Under the pieces are notes generated by a model that saw only the letters and a list, made by a program, of their open reading frames with translations, was not told where the DNA came from and did not search any database. Both the position numbers and the translations under genes were made by a program. DNA of 64,000 nt, taken from contig JAKLNG010000024.1 of the NCBI GenBank assembly GCA_022814565.1, forward strand, positions 124,001 through 188,000. The letters run 5' to 3'. Shown piece after piece: positions 10,436-21,068 of the stretch. Source of the stretch: Phaeophleospora eucalypticola. Its lineage: Eukaryota > Ascomycota > Dothideomycetes > Mycosphaerellales > Mycosphaerellaceae. Every line of letters begins with the position of its first letter. Position 1 is the stretch's first letter.

Positions 10436-12568
10436 CTAACATCGCTCGAAGACGCGGTAGAGTCTTTTCAGGTTGGATACTTCCATGGTGCCTTTGAGCA
10501 AGTCTTTGGTGGCGATGAGTCGGGACTTGAAGGCTGGAAACAGCGCGTTTTCGATAGCACGCTGCAGGTGCTGTCGCCGCTCGGAGAGTTCCTCGTCTTC
10601 ATCGTCCTCCGGCGGTGGTAGAGCTTCAGGAGCGTAAAAGCTAGCCAGCTCTCGCAGGAAACTCTCGAAGCACGCTTTCTCACTTGTCCAGTCGACATGT
10701 GGCCCAAGACGAAGAAGGAAGTTGGGTAACTTGGCCATCGAGGGTGTATAGCCCTTCACCAGCAGTGGAATGCTGAGCAGCTCGGCATCCTCCGTGAACT
10801 CCAAAGAGAAGTATTCCGCGAGCATGTCTCTGCGAGAAACGAGCGTCTCGACTACCGCAGGTACAGCGCGATCCCAATCGACTGCCATGTTGTCTGGATC
10901 CATCGCTTTGGCCTGGGCAACGGCGATCTGGAGTAGTTCTCGAAGTTGAAGCGGTGGATCGAAGCGTAGGGCGCCGAAGTTGGTAAAGTCTGTGAGTCCA
11001 AGCTGGTAAAAGTACTCCGCGGACACCATGCCATAGTCCACGAGGAGCAGACGCACCCCGCCCTGAATGGCAGCTATTCGCTTACTCGCATCAACGATGC
11101 CAACAAAGGTATGGTTAGCAAAAGTGTCCGTCAGCTCACTGTGCATGTCCTCCCTGACCGAGGCCCGCAAGTCTCTGACAGTATTCAATCTGCAAACCGT
11201 TTGCTCCCGGTTCGTATACTCGTACTCCATACCATCTGACGCTGGCTCACGAGATGGCGAAGAGGGCCGCTGCGCTTGCGGCAACATGGCTGTGATCTTC
11301 CTCGACTTTGCGTCAGTCCGCACCATGTTGTTCTCATTTGGCTTGCGTATAGCCTGCTGCGCTGAGACCGGCCGATGCGCTGATGCAGATGCAGAAGATG
11401 ACGCTTCTGGCACTGTCTTTGACTGCGGCAGACTTGGTGTCTTCGCAGCAGCAAGAAGGCTCTGTGTCATGAACGTCCTGCTGGTGTCGACCTTTCCTAG
11501 CAGCGTGCGAATCTCTTCGCAGACGAGCTCGACGATTTCCTCTTCATTGAGAAAGTTGACTTCGCGCTTGGTAGGATGGACGTTGACATCGACACGAGCA
11601 GGATCAATCTCGAGGCTGAGGTAGACGAACGGCTTGCCGCCTTTGGGCAGGAATGCAGCATAGGTCTGCTCGACACCTTTCTTGACGGCAGAAGATTCGA
11701 CAGACCGGTGGTTGATGAAGAGGAGCAAGTTGGTGCGTTTTCCATTATAGTTGGCATTGCTTACAAGGCCATCAGCTTTGAAGCCGTACTGGTCGTTGTT
11801 GATCTCGAATTCGATGAGATCGTTGGCGACTGCGCTGCTATTGGTGACACGGATGCGATCTCGGACGCTGGCTTTCTCTTGGACAGAGATGCTGGCTCCG
11901 GACTCGCCGTGTTTCTTGCAAGAGAAGGCGACACCTTGACAATGGACTGCATACTTGCCGACGATATCTGCGATCCTGGCATACTCCTCGCTTGCCGAAC
12001 GGAAGGCTCGCCGTCTCTGGGGCACATTGTAGAAGAGGTCCTCGACCATGATGGTGGTACCTTGCTTGCCAGACGATGGCTGCGGGTCTGCACTTGCACC
12101 AGGCTTGGGAGGAGTCAGCTTACCGCCGGCATAGCTGGCCTTGTACGCACAGCTGGACTCGGGTGTCTTGGTTGTGATGGACAGGTGAGCAATGTGACTG
12201 ATACTGGCCAGGGCCTCTCCGCGGAAGCCGTAGGTGCCAATGGCTTGCAAATCCTCGAATGCTTTGAGCTTGGACGTGGTGAAGCGTTCGCATAGAATGG
12301 GCAAATCGTCTTTGTCGATGCCGCAGCCATTATCGGTGATTTGAAGCAACTTCAGTCCGCCGTCCTTGACGACAATCTGCAGATTCGTGGCACCTGCATC
12401 CACCGCATTCTCAATCAATTCTTTCAGCGCGTGTTGAGGTGCAACAATGATCTCGCCGGCGGCAATCTTGTTCACGACATCTTCATGGAGAGCCCGGATC
12501 CTGCGTGGCGGTGCCATTTCATCGGCCTTGCGCTTCGTGCCCCGCGGAGGCGATACCGGCGCATCCAT
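10436..12568 (-). CDS. MLH1: DNA mismatch repair protein Mlh1
   Basis: A single-exon, 710-residue MutL homologue. The GHKL ATPase domain is intact: KELIEN at residues 49-54 with the catalytic Glu and Mg-binding Asn, DNGCGI at 79-84 and GFRGEALASISH at 114-125. A low-complexity Ser/Ala/Pro linker at about 380-470 separates it from the C-terminal dimerisation domain. The protein ends in FERC, the conserved Mlh1 terminus that completes the metal site of its Pms1 partner's endonuclease. Mlh1-Pms1 (MutL-alpha) acts after MutS recognition in the nucleus. No lesion is visible. Confidence 0.97.
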   Translation of the reverse strand: MDAPVSPPRGTKRKADEMAPPRRIRALHEDVVNKIAAGEIIVAPQHALKELIENAVDAGATNLQIVVKDGGLKLLQITDNGCGIDKDDLPILCERFTTSKLKAFEDLQAIGTYGFRGEALASISHIAHLSITTKTPESSCAYKASYAGGKLTPPKPGASADPQPSSGKQGTTIMVEDLFYNVPQRRRAFRSASEEYARIADIVGKYAVHCQGVAFSCKKHGESGASISVQEKASVRDRIRVTNSSAVANDLIEFEINNDQYGFKADGLVSNANYNGKRTNLLLFINHRSVESSAVKKGVEQTYAAFLPKGGKPFVYLSLEIDPARVDVNVHPTKREVNFLNEEEIVELVCEEIRTLLGKVDTSRTFMTQSLLAAAKTPSLPQSKTVPEASSSASASAHRPVSAQQAIRKPNENNMVRTDAKSRKITAMLPQAQRPSSPSREPASDGMEYEYTNREQTVCRLNTVRDLRASVREDMHSELTDTFANHTFVGIVDASKRIAAIQGGVRLLLVDYGMVSAEYFYQLGLTDFTNFGALRFDPPLQLRELLQIAVAQAKAMDPDNMAVDWDRAVPAVVETLVSRRDMLAEYFSLEFTEDAELLSIPLLVKGYTPSMAKLPNFLLRLGPHVDWTSEKACFESFLRELASFYAPEALPPPEDDEDEELSERRQHLQRAIENALFPAFKSRLIATKDLLKGTMEVSNLKRLYRVFERC

Positions 12569-12659
12569 GTTTGCAAGTTGAGAAGCAAGTCAATTTGTTG
12601 GATGTTGTTGAAGTTGAAGTTGAAGTTGCGAGATGAACTTGAGATGGTGGACGTGCAAG

Positions 12660-12691
12660 ACGCGTGCTAGGCGGCAGTCGCGTCTCGCGAC
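12660..12691. promoter_or_regulatory. MCB-like ACGCGT and a GTCGCG/CGCGAC palindrome upstream of MLH1
   Basis: ACGCGT at 12660-12665 is the core of the MluI cell-cycle box bound by MBF (Mbp1-Swi6) in yeasts. Twelve bases further lies a perfect inverted repeat, GTCGCG-TCT-CGCGAC, at 12677-12691. Both are about 90-125 bp upstream of the MLH1 start. DNA-repair and replication genes are classic MBF targets, so G1/S control is a reasonable inference. Confidence 0.45.
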
Positions 12692-12857
12692 TTTTGCGCA
12701 CGAGCCCAATCACGAGATCTCATTTGCCCCTTATCACCAACTACAGCTCTTTCCTTCAAGGATATGGGATGATATTGGATTACATCCGGGCAAATGCGCA
12801 TCGCGAGCGGTCTTCAATTTGGAAACTATATGCCTATACGCGCATTCTTCTCTGCCA

Positions 12858-14477
12858 TCATCTTCTCAGCGGATCATTTCTCTCTTCCTCCCTCCTCGCA
12901 GTCTGCACAATCTCCCATTTCTCCTGACCTCTCACCTTCAGCTCGAAAGGAAACCAGTTCGGCTGCACATTGAAACCTTCTACATAATCATACTCTCCAT
13001 ACGCCATGGTCTCCCCGGTCTTCGGGTCCTTTGCCTTCGCCAGGTCGCATGCCCATGCGATTCTCGAGGCCAGCAAGTAGAGACTCCTCTCCGCAATGTG
13101 CATTCCCGGGCAGCTCCTGCGTCCGAAACCGAAAGCACTGAAATGTTGAATGTTCGGGAAGGTGTCCAAGGGCTCTCGATACGTTGGGTACTTTGGGTCA
13201 AGCCAGCGTTCTGGAACGAAGGTCTCTGGATCTGGATAGAGACTTTCGTCGCGATGAATTGCCCACTGATTGGGATGGATGTTGGTTCCGGCTGGAATGA
13301 AGTAAGTGTGTTCACTGCCGGATGACGTCGTAACGGTGTAGGTGTCGTCCTTGGTGCACATGTGAGGTATTCCACCTGCAGTGACAGGGCGCCAGCGAAG
13401 CACTTCTTTCACTACCGCTCGCAGATACGGCAGCTTGGGTATATCGTCAAAGTCCGGCAGACGATCAGGGCCAACAACAGCATCGATCGCTTGCTTAAGC
13501 TTCGTGTAGACTTCGGGATGCAGGATCATCGCAAGGACGAACGACATCATTGCCGCCGCTGTTGTGCCTGCTCCTGCTTCGAAAAGCGTACCGACGACGT
13601 ATGCACCTTGGTCTTCCGTCAAGCGGTACTGATCTTTGTTCTCGATATAGGTTTTCTCCCAGCAGTCGGCCGCTTCACCTGTAGCCATGGCTTTGCGGGT
13701 GTTCTCTAGTAAAGAGCGAAAGACATCGAGCTCTTCTGCATGCAAAGCCTTCAGCTCTCTTTTGAAAGGAGCCATGAAGTCAGGCAGATACTGCATCCAG
13801 GGGAATGTGTCGACCAGGTACGCTCCAGGGCTGGCTACACGCTCCACATGATGCACGAGAGTAAAAATCCGATCGAGCAGCGGATCATTTTCACCTAGGA
13901 CCTTTCCGAAGCCAGTTCGAAAGACTAATCCAGCAGAGTACCGCATGAACAATCGCTCATAGTCTTGCGGCCTCAGAACAAGATCTTCCAGCAGGCGAGT
14001 GCTCTCGAGAATCTGTGTAGACTGATACTTGACAGCCGATGATGGCTGACAGAGCTGATGCATCAGCTTTCGACCCTGCCTAGCAGTCTCGCCATATGGC
14101 CAGAAGAGTGGTCGCAGGTTGTCCGATAGTAGGCCGACTGCAGCAGGCAGCTGTTCACGCGAGCTATAGATGCTTCCGCGTTCACGCAGAAGATCGTTCG
14201 CAATCTTTTCGCTGCTGACGATGAAGTTCTCCCTTCCGGCGATGTTGAGGCGATAGAGAGGGCCGTACTGCTTGGACCAAGCGTAGAATTGCAGCCATGA
14301 GTGCTTGGGTGGTAAAGACAGCAGGTTGCCCAGTAGTGGCAGCCCTTCCGGTCCAGGAGGCAGTGTAGAATTAGGCGGTGGTCTCTTGCGGAAAGATGCA
14401 GTGAGGAGGAAAATCACCGCGATGGCCAAAGCGAGGCCAGTCGCACTCAGCAATGCCATTGTGTCGGTCGGTATCAC
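12858..14477 (-). CDS. Cytochrome P450 monooxygenase
   Basis: A single-exon, 539-residue microsomal P450; the start could also be the ATG at 14459, six codons on. An N-terminal membrane anchor (about residues 7-30) is followed by a proline hinge (LPPGPEGLPLLGN). The I-helix oxygen-activation segment FEAGAGTT, the ExxR in KEVLRWRP, a PERW motif and the haem loop FGFGRRSCPG with Cys456 are all present, so it should be active. It resembles fungal P450s of the OrdA-like type; I do not assign a CYP family. It is transcribed divergently from the Zn2Cys6 regulator about 850 bp away. Its stop lies about 290 bp from the MLH1 start. Confidence 0.93.
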   Translation of the reverse strand: MIPTDTMALLSATGLALAIAVIFLLTASFRKRPPPNSTLPPGPEGLPLLGNLLSLPPKHSWLQFYAWSKQYGPLYRLNIAGRENFIVSSEKIANDLLRERGSIYSSREQLPAAVGLLSDNLRPLFWPYGETARQGRKLMHQLCQPSSAVKYQSTQILESTRLLEDLVLRPQDYERLFMRYSAGLVFRTGFGKVLGENDPLLDRIFTLVHHVERVASPGAYLVDTFPWMQYLPDFMAPFKRELKALHAEELDVFRSLLENTRKAMATGEAADCWEKTYIENKDQYRLTEDQGAYVVGTLFEAGAGTTAAAMMSFVLAMILHPEVYTKLKQAIDAVVGPDRLPDFDDIPKLPYLRAVVKEVLRWRPVTAGGIPHMCTKDDTYTVTTSSGSEHTYFIPAGTNIHPNQWAIHRDESLYPDPETFVPERWLDPKYPTYREPLDTFPNIQHFSAFGFGRRSCPGMHIAERSLYLLASRIAWACDLAKAKDPKTGETMAYGEYDYVEGFNVQPNWFPFELKVRGQEKWEIVQTARREEERNDPLRR

Positions 14478-15324
14478 TCAAATTGACACGAAGAAGTGAG
14501 ACTTCTGGAGTTATGCTTATTGCATACTCCTCGCCGGTTGCTGGAGCTGACATTGCCATCGAATCTTTTGGCTGGATGTAGGCATTGCTGAAGTACATCC
14601 AGCTCCGCGGGGTTATTAGCGGGGACATTCTGTGTATCATTTTGATGGCCTTTCATTCACATCTTCTGTGTTGATGGGACATCAACAATGCAAGAGCAAT
14701 TGCTATTTCGCATTTAAATTGTTGACATGGGAAGCAATGATTGATGAAGTGAAGTGAATGGGAAGATGGAAAGAAGGACAAATGCCGGCCGGATATCGGA
14801 TAGTTGAACTAACCGTATTGCCTAAGCTCACGATGTCCGATTGACCGGATGTCAACTTCCCCATCCCTCAGGGCTGTTGCAGACTCCATGTCACCATCGA
14901 TTTGGACATCAACATCCAACTACCCAAATATTCGAAATCTCGGAAGAACGCCAGATGCTACACATCCATGAAGCAGAGCACGTAAAAGCTACTTCCGCGA
15001 GAATAAGCTCTCGCCGACCAGCCCAAAATCGAAAGCATGCTTCGCCCCGATGGCCTCATTGATACCAATCCCGGTCTTTTCTGGACTAGGAATGTCCATT
15101 GATCGTCCTCACAACGTCAATTCCAAATGTTAGAATTTGCAAAGGGCGCCGGTATCTCAATCAAGACGATTGCTTACTCCGCCATCGTTCCACAACAGAC
15201 CCTGACAAAGAGTATGTATGTACTTAGTGAGGCTGAGTACCTTGGCTCACCTTCGCAGTCTGGTGATAAATGAACGAGAATCCCACCGAAGAATTGCGAT
15301 GATGACTTCGTTTTCGTTATCAAG
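14478..15324. promoter_or_regulatory. Divergent promoter between P450 and Zn2Cys6 regulator
   Basis: About 0.85 kb shared by two divergent genes. At 14789-14799 it contains CCG-N5-CGG, and nearby CCGATTGACCGGAT supplies further CGG/CCG triplets, the half-sites preferred by Zn2Cys6 proteins. Binding by the neighbouring regulator is inferred from position only. No gene is visible in it. Confidence 0.35.
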
Positions 15325-16650
15325 ATGGAGAACGCGGCGGTATTTCGAAGCAAGAGAGCGCATCATAAGTCTCGATCTGGATGTGTCACATGTAAAAGGA
15401 GGCGGGTGAAAGTAAGCTAATCCGATGCTTCTATGAGTGGTGTCTGGATGCTTACTCCAGAACAGTGCGACGAGATCCAACCTCAATGCAACGGCTGCAA
15501 ACGACGAGATATTGACTGCAAATATCCGGAGCCGTCCAAAAAGTCTTATCCGAACAAGAAACGAACCAATTTGGTTGCGCTGCCGTCGCCTCCGACAACT
15601 ACTTGTTCTTCGAGGAACGAGGTCGTTCCCGAAGCAGATCTCAGTCGCCATTACTTGACCGCAACTGTCGCCAGCCTGGCGCAAACAGGTGTATCGCAGG
15701 ACCAGATGACCATCTTCCAAATTCTGATCCCTAGCTTAGCCTACACATCACCCAGAGTGCGGCATGGGATGGTTGCGTTGGCTGCAATGCACCAGTATTT
15801 TACACCTGATTTTCGAAATCCAAACCAGAGCAGAGACCAGCAACTGCAGACAGGCCAACTTCATGGTCGTATCTTCGTCTCTTCCAGCGCAGCTGAGATG
15901 CAAAAGCTCGGACCTGAGAATCTCGACGAAGACTTGGCATGTTCTCTCCTGACCGTGCTTGCATTCGCTTGGTTCCGCGTGCGGAGATCGGAAGGAATTA
16001 GGCTCACCGATCACAAAGCGTGGAATTGGCTGCATATGCTTCTAGGGACGAGGACGCTATGTAATCACATCGATCGATGCGATTATCAACAATCAGGAGG
16101 AAGCGTCGCTCGACCGCTGATGACTCCTTCTTACTCTCCCAGTTGCCCTTCCGCAGAGAATTTGGGAGAAGATCAACCTCTCAACCCGCACCAACTGATC
16201 ATTCTGCACACCATCCAAACCTCTCAGCCAGTCTGGTCCGTCAACCTTACAGCTGCCCTCCAGAGCCATGCACATACTTGCAAACTTACCCACTGCCAGC
16301 TCCAAGCCTTACACGCCGCCATCCAAGACCTCAGCGTCTCTACGATACATCTCGACCCAACCACGATACCCAATGCCGGACCGTTTCAACTCCTCACAAG
16401 CTGGCCCACTCGAGTATCTAAACCTGTCGTCGAAATGCTCACAGGATGTGACAAGTTTGCGCTGGTGGTATATGCACACTGGCTGATGTTCATCGTCCTT
16501 GCCAGGAATACGTGGTGGATTGGTGATATGGGAGCTGCGGGTACACGCCAAGTGTTGTCTTTGTTGAAGGGAGAGGATGAGGAAATGATAAAGTTGATGG
16601 AGTGGCCGCGTAAAGTGTTGTGCTTGGAAGGCTTGTTGAATGATCGATGA
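15325..16650 (+). CDS. Zn2Cys6 fungal transcription factor
   Basis: Exon 1 (15325-15411, 29 codons) and exon 2 (15466-16650) flank a 54-nt intron that splits the zinc cluster. The joined motif is C-x2-C-x6-C-x5-C-x2-C-x6-C, starting GCVTCKRRRVK and finishing CNGCKRRDIDC, which is a complete Zn2Cys6 DNA-binding domain. Without exon 1 the domain would look truncated. The remaining roughly 370 residues resemble the weakly conserved effector region of Upc2-like or Fungal_trans_2 regulators. Total length is 423 residues. The divergent P450 is a possible target. Confidence 0.88.
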
Positions 16651-16753
16651 GAAGCTCTGTATGCAGGAATGTTGATTTAGCTGTAAGTACAAGCGTTCAA
16701 AAATCAGATGGTCTCACTGCAAACAGCCCCAAGTAGTCTTCTGACAAATCTCT

Positions 16754-18116
16754 TCATCTCTTACCCACGGAACTGCCCTCCAGCTCGAATGTAGGCGCTG
16801 CTTTCTCCGTTGCCATCAACTCCTTCGCCTCTTGCTGCTCATGTGAACCAAGCTCATGGAGCTGATTTGTCTTCCCACCGTCCAGCTCTTGTCGCGCGGG
16901 CGTATCACTGGGCGCTAACTCCGCCATCCCCGCCTGGCCATTCGTCGTCGCCGTGGCTGGACTTCCGAAGTCATCGTCGCTCGCTGACGCCGCTCCTTTC
17001 TCCTCGGCAACAGCATTGTTCTGCTGCTGCGTGACCTTCCTCGCCTTTCTCTTCTTTCCAAGCAGGAACCATGCGATGCCTCCGGCTACCAAAGCGACTG
17101 CGACAAGCACACCGATCGCGACACCTGCAATCGCGCCGCCACTCAACCCACCCCCTCCGCCATTCTCATTCACGGGTGTAGCAGCAGGCAGAGCCGGCGG
17201 ACGCACACTCCCTTCTTTGAAGTCTGTGATGTGCGCACAGATCATCCCAGTCACTGCATACTGTATGGTGCTCGGCCTTGCGGCGTTCGCGATTGGGAAC
17301 CAGACTGCTAGAATCGGAGATATGCCTTGTGTGTAATCAGCCCAGTTTTCGTCGTCGTAGTCGGCATAGAACGTCTGAACCTCATAGTACGAGCCGTTGG
17401 CCTTGCAGTCGTTGAGGGAGGAGAGGCCGGAGGTGTTGTAGCCCGTCAAAGGAATGGCGTCGCCGACGCTGGCTGAGCTGTTGAAGAAGGGCTTGCACTC
17501 TTTGATTGTTGGGAGTGCTGAAGTTAGCATCTGCCCGATGTCATTGCAAACGGTCGGCAGGGAGCTGCTGGTGAGGTTGCTGTTCGGCGGTGGAGTTGGA
17601 TTGAGCGTGAGCTCGACGGCAAAATTTGAGACTGCGTATTTGATCGCGCCGACACAGGCTTCGTCAAAGGTCTGCAGACAAGATCCATTATCATTCTGTC
17701 CGCGTCGTATGGTATTGTCCAAAAGGGGACCGAAGTTCAGGCCGCACACGTCGTAGCCTAGCTGAAAGTCGTCGGAAAAGTTGGCTCCGTTGGTGCTGAT
17801 CCAGGTCGATGCTTGGATGCGCGAGTCGTTCGGGTTCTGCGTGACGGTGTAGACGATCTCGAGCGGCTTCGATTTGCCGGAGTGATTGTCTGGCTGATCT
17901 TGTTGTTGTCCTTGATCTACTTGAGGATTGAAAGAGAAGGATCCAGTCTGGGCTCGTTCAGTCAGCGTGCGAACCACTTTTGTTTCGAGATCTACGCACC
18001 GCATTTGCCTGCGCGAAAGTGCCGTTGCAGAGAAGGTTATTGCTGAAAGCACTCCCCGACAATTGGGCTCGCACAAGCACCAGGAGGCCACTGCACAAAG
18101 CTAATGCGCGCAACAT
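16754..18116 (-). CDS. Type I membrane protein with secreted ectodomain, function unknown
   Basis: Exon 1 (18116-18000) encodes a signal peptide (MLRALALCSGLLVLVRA) and the first mature residues. A 52-nt intron leads to exon 2 (17947-16754), giving 436 residues. The extracellular part of about 280 residues has many Asn-x-Ser/Thr sites and scattered cysteines. A Gly-rich spacer precedes a single transmembrane helix (about GGAIAGVAIGVLVAVALVAGG), a stop-transfer KKRKARK and an acidic, Gln/Ala-rich cytosolic tail of about 100 residues. The plan resembles fungal wall-stress sensors, but I see no WSC or other named domain. Confidence 0.75.
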
Positions 18117-18614
18117 CGTGTTGGCCTGGCAGGAGGATGCAGTTTGTGCGACAACTGAGGAAGATCGGTGTTGGAGCGTGAGGAGGGTGACCGGTGGCCG
18201 ACTGGTAGGGCTCTGCCATCTTGTATACGGATGAGGCGTCGATCTTTCAGCCGCAGGATCTGAACTTCGCTGTCTTGTGGAAATGGCGTTCAAACCATTG
18301 CCGATCAAGACGACTTCGGCGGTAATCGTCGGCATCTCGACCAACCGGATGGGAACAACGGCGATATTCCTTCTCTCACTCTGGCTCCACTGTCCAACAA
18401 GTCAGCAAGAACGAAATGTCCTTCGCCAATGGCGATCAAGTTTGACTTGGGTGGTTTGGGTCGGCTTGCCCTTTGGTTTTAGCCTCCTCAGCGATAGCTG
18501 CTTCCAGTCTAGCTGAAGTAAGTGCCACGATTCTGTTGACTAACATGCAGTCCTCTATCAAGAGTGCATTCCCAGGAGCCACGCGAGGGGATCTATTGAA
18601 AGGCAGGACACCTC
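18117..18614. other. Intergenic, nothing recognised
   Basis: About 0.5 kb upstream of the membrane-protein gene and 3' of the HET gene, both on the minus strand. Only short frames without protein character are present. Confidence 0.4.
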
Positions 18615-20363
18615 CTACGTATCAAAGTCGAAGCCCTTCTCTAGCAGAACCGCAAAGGAAGACAATGGATGAAGGCAAGGTTTTGTCCCAAGGAACACTC
18701 GAGCAGTCTCAAGCGGCAAGTCCGCAGAGAACGTGTTCCAAAACGCACACCAGAGGAGAAAGTCAGCCTGATTGAAAAATATGTCGAATACAGAGGGCCT
18801 TTCATCGCTTCGAGTGGCACTGGGACTCATCTTGGCAGCAGCCAAAGGGTAGGATGAGGCAGCATCCTTTTCCACGAAGGCATTACAGAGAGGGAATGCG
18901 TTGCCAACAATTTCGAAATTCTTCTTTGCCAGGCGCAGAATCATCCAAGTCGGCCGTGCGTAGTCTTCATCCAGCTGGAGCAGGAAGTCGCCTGGCCGAG
19001 TATCGAACGATGCATAGCCAACGATCTCGCCATTGACGACGATTTCAAATCCTGCGTCAGAGTATCTCGCTGGGAGACGAAGCGGAGTGCGACCAGGTGA
19101 GTAAGACAGCTTTGCCGTAAGCTTGCCCTCCGAATTTCTCGACAGCCGCCGCGCACCCGGACGCAGCCGGTAGCTCCCAGCAAAGTGTATGAGTTGGGAC
19201 GAATCGATAATGAAGTCGGTCAACAATGAGCGGTCGTCTGAATTCGACGAAAGCGGTCTCCTCTGCTCAATCAATTGAGATACGCCTGGATCGCCCACAT
19301 TCAAGTCTAATGCCTCGACCAAAGATATGATGCCAGTAAAGCAAAAGTGTTGTGACCAGCTGACGCCTTGCAGACGTGCGATTACAAGTCTGATGAGATT
19401 CATTTTGCTAACATGATAGTCCGGCTTTACTGGGTCGACACCCTCAGGCCATTTAATGAATCCAAGAAGAGCATATAGGCGATCGCGAAAGTCGAAGCAC
19501 CGCCATGACCTATATTCGTACAAAGCTCGACAGATGTGATCAGTATCGAGAAAGGAGGGATTGTCGTTCCTAAGCAAGTGCTTTGATCCAGCAAGAACAT
19601 AGTACATGCTGTTTTGAAGCCACAACTGCGGAAAGCCGACGTACCCCTTCTCTTTTGGAGGAAGCATAGCCTCAAGGAAGAGTAAGAAGTCAGACAGCGC
19701 AATATTCTCCGGACCACACAGCAAAAGCATTCGCTTGGCGAGACGCGCTTCTTGAACAATCCACATTCGACTCCAGTATTGGCGATTACCAAAGTCAGTA
19801 TACGCTTTGGTGAAGTTGCCCAGGAAGTCAACAGCGTTCCCGCTTGCTCGTGCGATCTCAGTCTCCTTGTCGATAACCATCTCGTCAGTGCAAAGCCCGT
19901 CCTCGGAGCGAATGAACGCCGCGAGCTGCCTGACCGTCGAAATCGCCATCTCGCTTCCGTTCTCATGAGGACCAACACAAGCCAGAATATTGTTCGCGGA
20001 TGCAAATATCTGCCCCATCATCTGGACCTGAACTGCTTTCTCGTCCAGATTGGCCTGATCAATGCATATGCTGTCCAGCCAAAAGTATGGCTCTTTGTCG
20101 CCGAGCTGATGGGATATTTGCACGAGTGCGGAGTGGCAGTTGGGACGAACTGAAAACTTAGTGTCATTGACGAGTATGTCACGGAAGTCGTCTGGACTGC
20201 CCCAGGTATAAGAGACGGCTGCATAGGTGGGAGCTTCTTCCAGCCAGAAGGTCTCGAGCGAACAGATGATGTCGCCGTTGCCAGAACCAGGAATGAATTG
20301 AAGCAACCTGATTTGGTTCGCAGGGTCTACGAAACGAGTGTTGGTATAACTCCAGGGCGCCAT
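18615..20363 (-). CDS. HET-domain (heterokaryon incompatibility) protein
   Basis: An intronless 582-residue protein. The HET domain occupies about residues 45-190, with signature blocks YAAVSYTWGSP, FWLDSICIDQANLDEKAVQV and an 'IFASANNILACVG' segment. The C-terminal 390 residues are typical of the unnamed extensions of such proteins; no NACHT, ankyrin or WD repeats are seen. HET proteins can trigger cell death on recognition of non-self or a partner protein, and many family members have unknown roles. No lesion is apparent. Confidence 0.92.
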   Translation of the reverse strand: MAPWSYTNTRFVDPANQIRLLQFIPGSGNGDIICSLETFWLEEAPTYAAVSYTWGSPDDFRDILVNDTKFSVRPNCHSALVQISHQLGDKEPYFWLDSICIDQANLDEKAVQVQMMGQIFASANNILACVGPHENGSEMAISTVRQLAAFIRSEDGLCTDEMVIDKETEIARASGNAVDFLGNFTKAYTDFGNRQYWSRMWIVQEARLAKRMLLLCGPENIALSDFLLFLEAMLPPKEKGYVGFPQLWLQNSMYYVLAGSKHLLRNDNPSFLDTDHICRALYEYRSWRCFDFRDRLYALLGFIKWPEGVDPVKPDYHVSKMNLIRLVIARLQGVSWSQHFCFTGIISLVEALDLNVGDPGVSQLIEQRRPLSSNSDDRSLLTDFIIDSSQLIHFAGSYRLRPGARRLSRNSEGKLTAKLSYSPGRTPLRLPARYSDAGFEIVVNGEIVGYASFDTRPGDFLLQLDEDYARPTWMILRLAKKNFEIVGNAFPLCNAFVEKDAASSYPLAAAKMSPSATRSDERPSVFDIFFNQADFLLWCAFWNTFSADLPLETARVFLGTKPCLHPLSSFAVLLEKGFDFDT

Positions 20364-20489
20364 AGTTCCGTCCCATGAATGTGACCCAATCTGACCCGTG
20401 AAATCTTGCTCTGGATATATAGCTCCCTTCAGGCCGTTGGTCGTGGCTTTGTTGTCAGAAGCGGATGGCGGAACGCCTGTGTCAGCTTT

Positions 20490-20696
20490 CTATCCCAAGC
20501 GACTGCCGCACCGCTCACTGCATTGAAGGATGACATGAGAAGAGCGAATAGGAACGGCCGGACAAGATGAGATGCAGCTCTCAGCCTCAGCCTCAGTGGG
20601 TACATACATGCCTTGCCTAGCGTGCATCTTCAGGAGTAACATGTTGCGTTCGGCAAACGTGTTGTGAGCCGCCTTCTGAGCACGGCGCTGTGCCAT
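20490..20696 (-). CDS. Possible small basic protein, hypothetical
   Basis: From the ATG at 20694-20696 the frame encodes 68 residues beginning MAQRRAQKAAHNTFAERNML, a basic, helix-forming start; the frame is also open upstream. A GTATGT after HARQGM could be a splice donor, so the true end is uncertain. I do not recognise the family. The rest of 20364-21068 contains the HET promoter and the KEI1 leader and nothing else I can identify. Confidence 0.25.
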   Translation of the reverse strand: MAQRRAQKAAHNTFAERNMLLLKMHARQGMYVPTEAEAESCISSCPAVPIRSSHVILQCSERCGSRLG

Positions 20697-21068
20697 CAGC
20701 TTGCATGTGATTGAGATATGATTGAATGAATGAGTGGGTTGTAGGTGGTTATGGAATGGATGTGGTGAAAGGCAGCGGAAGAGACGAAACACCGAGCGCC
20801 GGACGGCTACTCCCGCGCTTCTTCCGCCAGGATCCGCGGTCTTGGCGGAGGCGGTTCCCTGCGCGCTGCCATCACCGACCGCAGACTCGTCTCTTCTATG
20901 AAACACCTTCACCACCGCATCTCCTCACCCTCGTCTCCGCCAGCACATCCACCTCCGCCGACTCTTCTTCACGACGTCAACCAAATATACACGATACTTC
21001 CATTTTGACGGCGTCACGAGACTAGGCTTCCCGCGAGCACGCGACATCACCCAACCACCGCCGGCATC

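Noticed and set aside
11576..12295. 239-codon + strand ORF
   Set aside because: Antisense to the conserved ATPase region of MLH1; no motif of its own.
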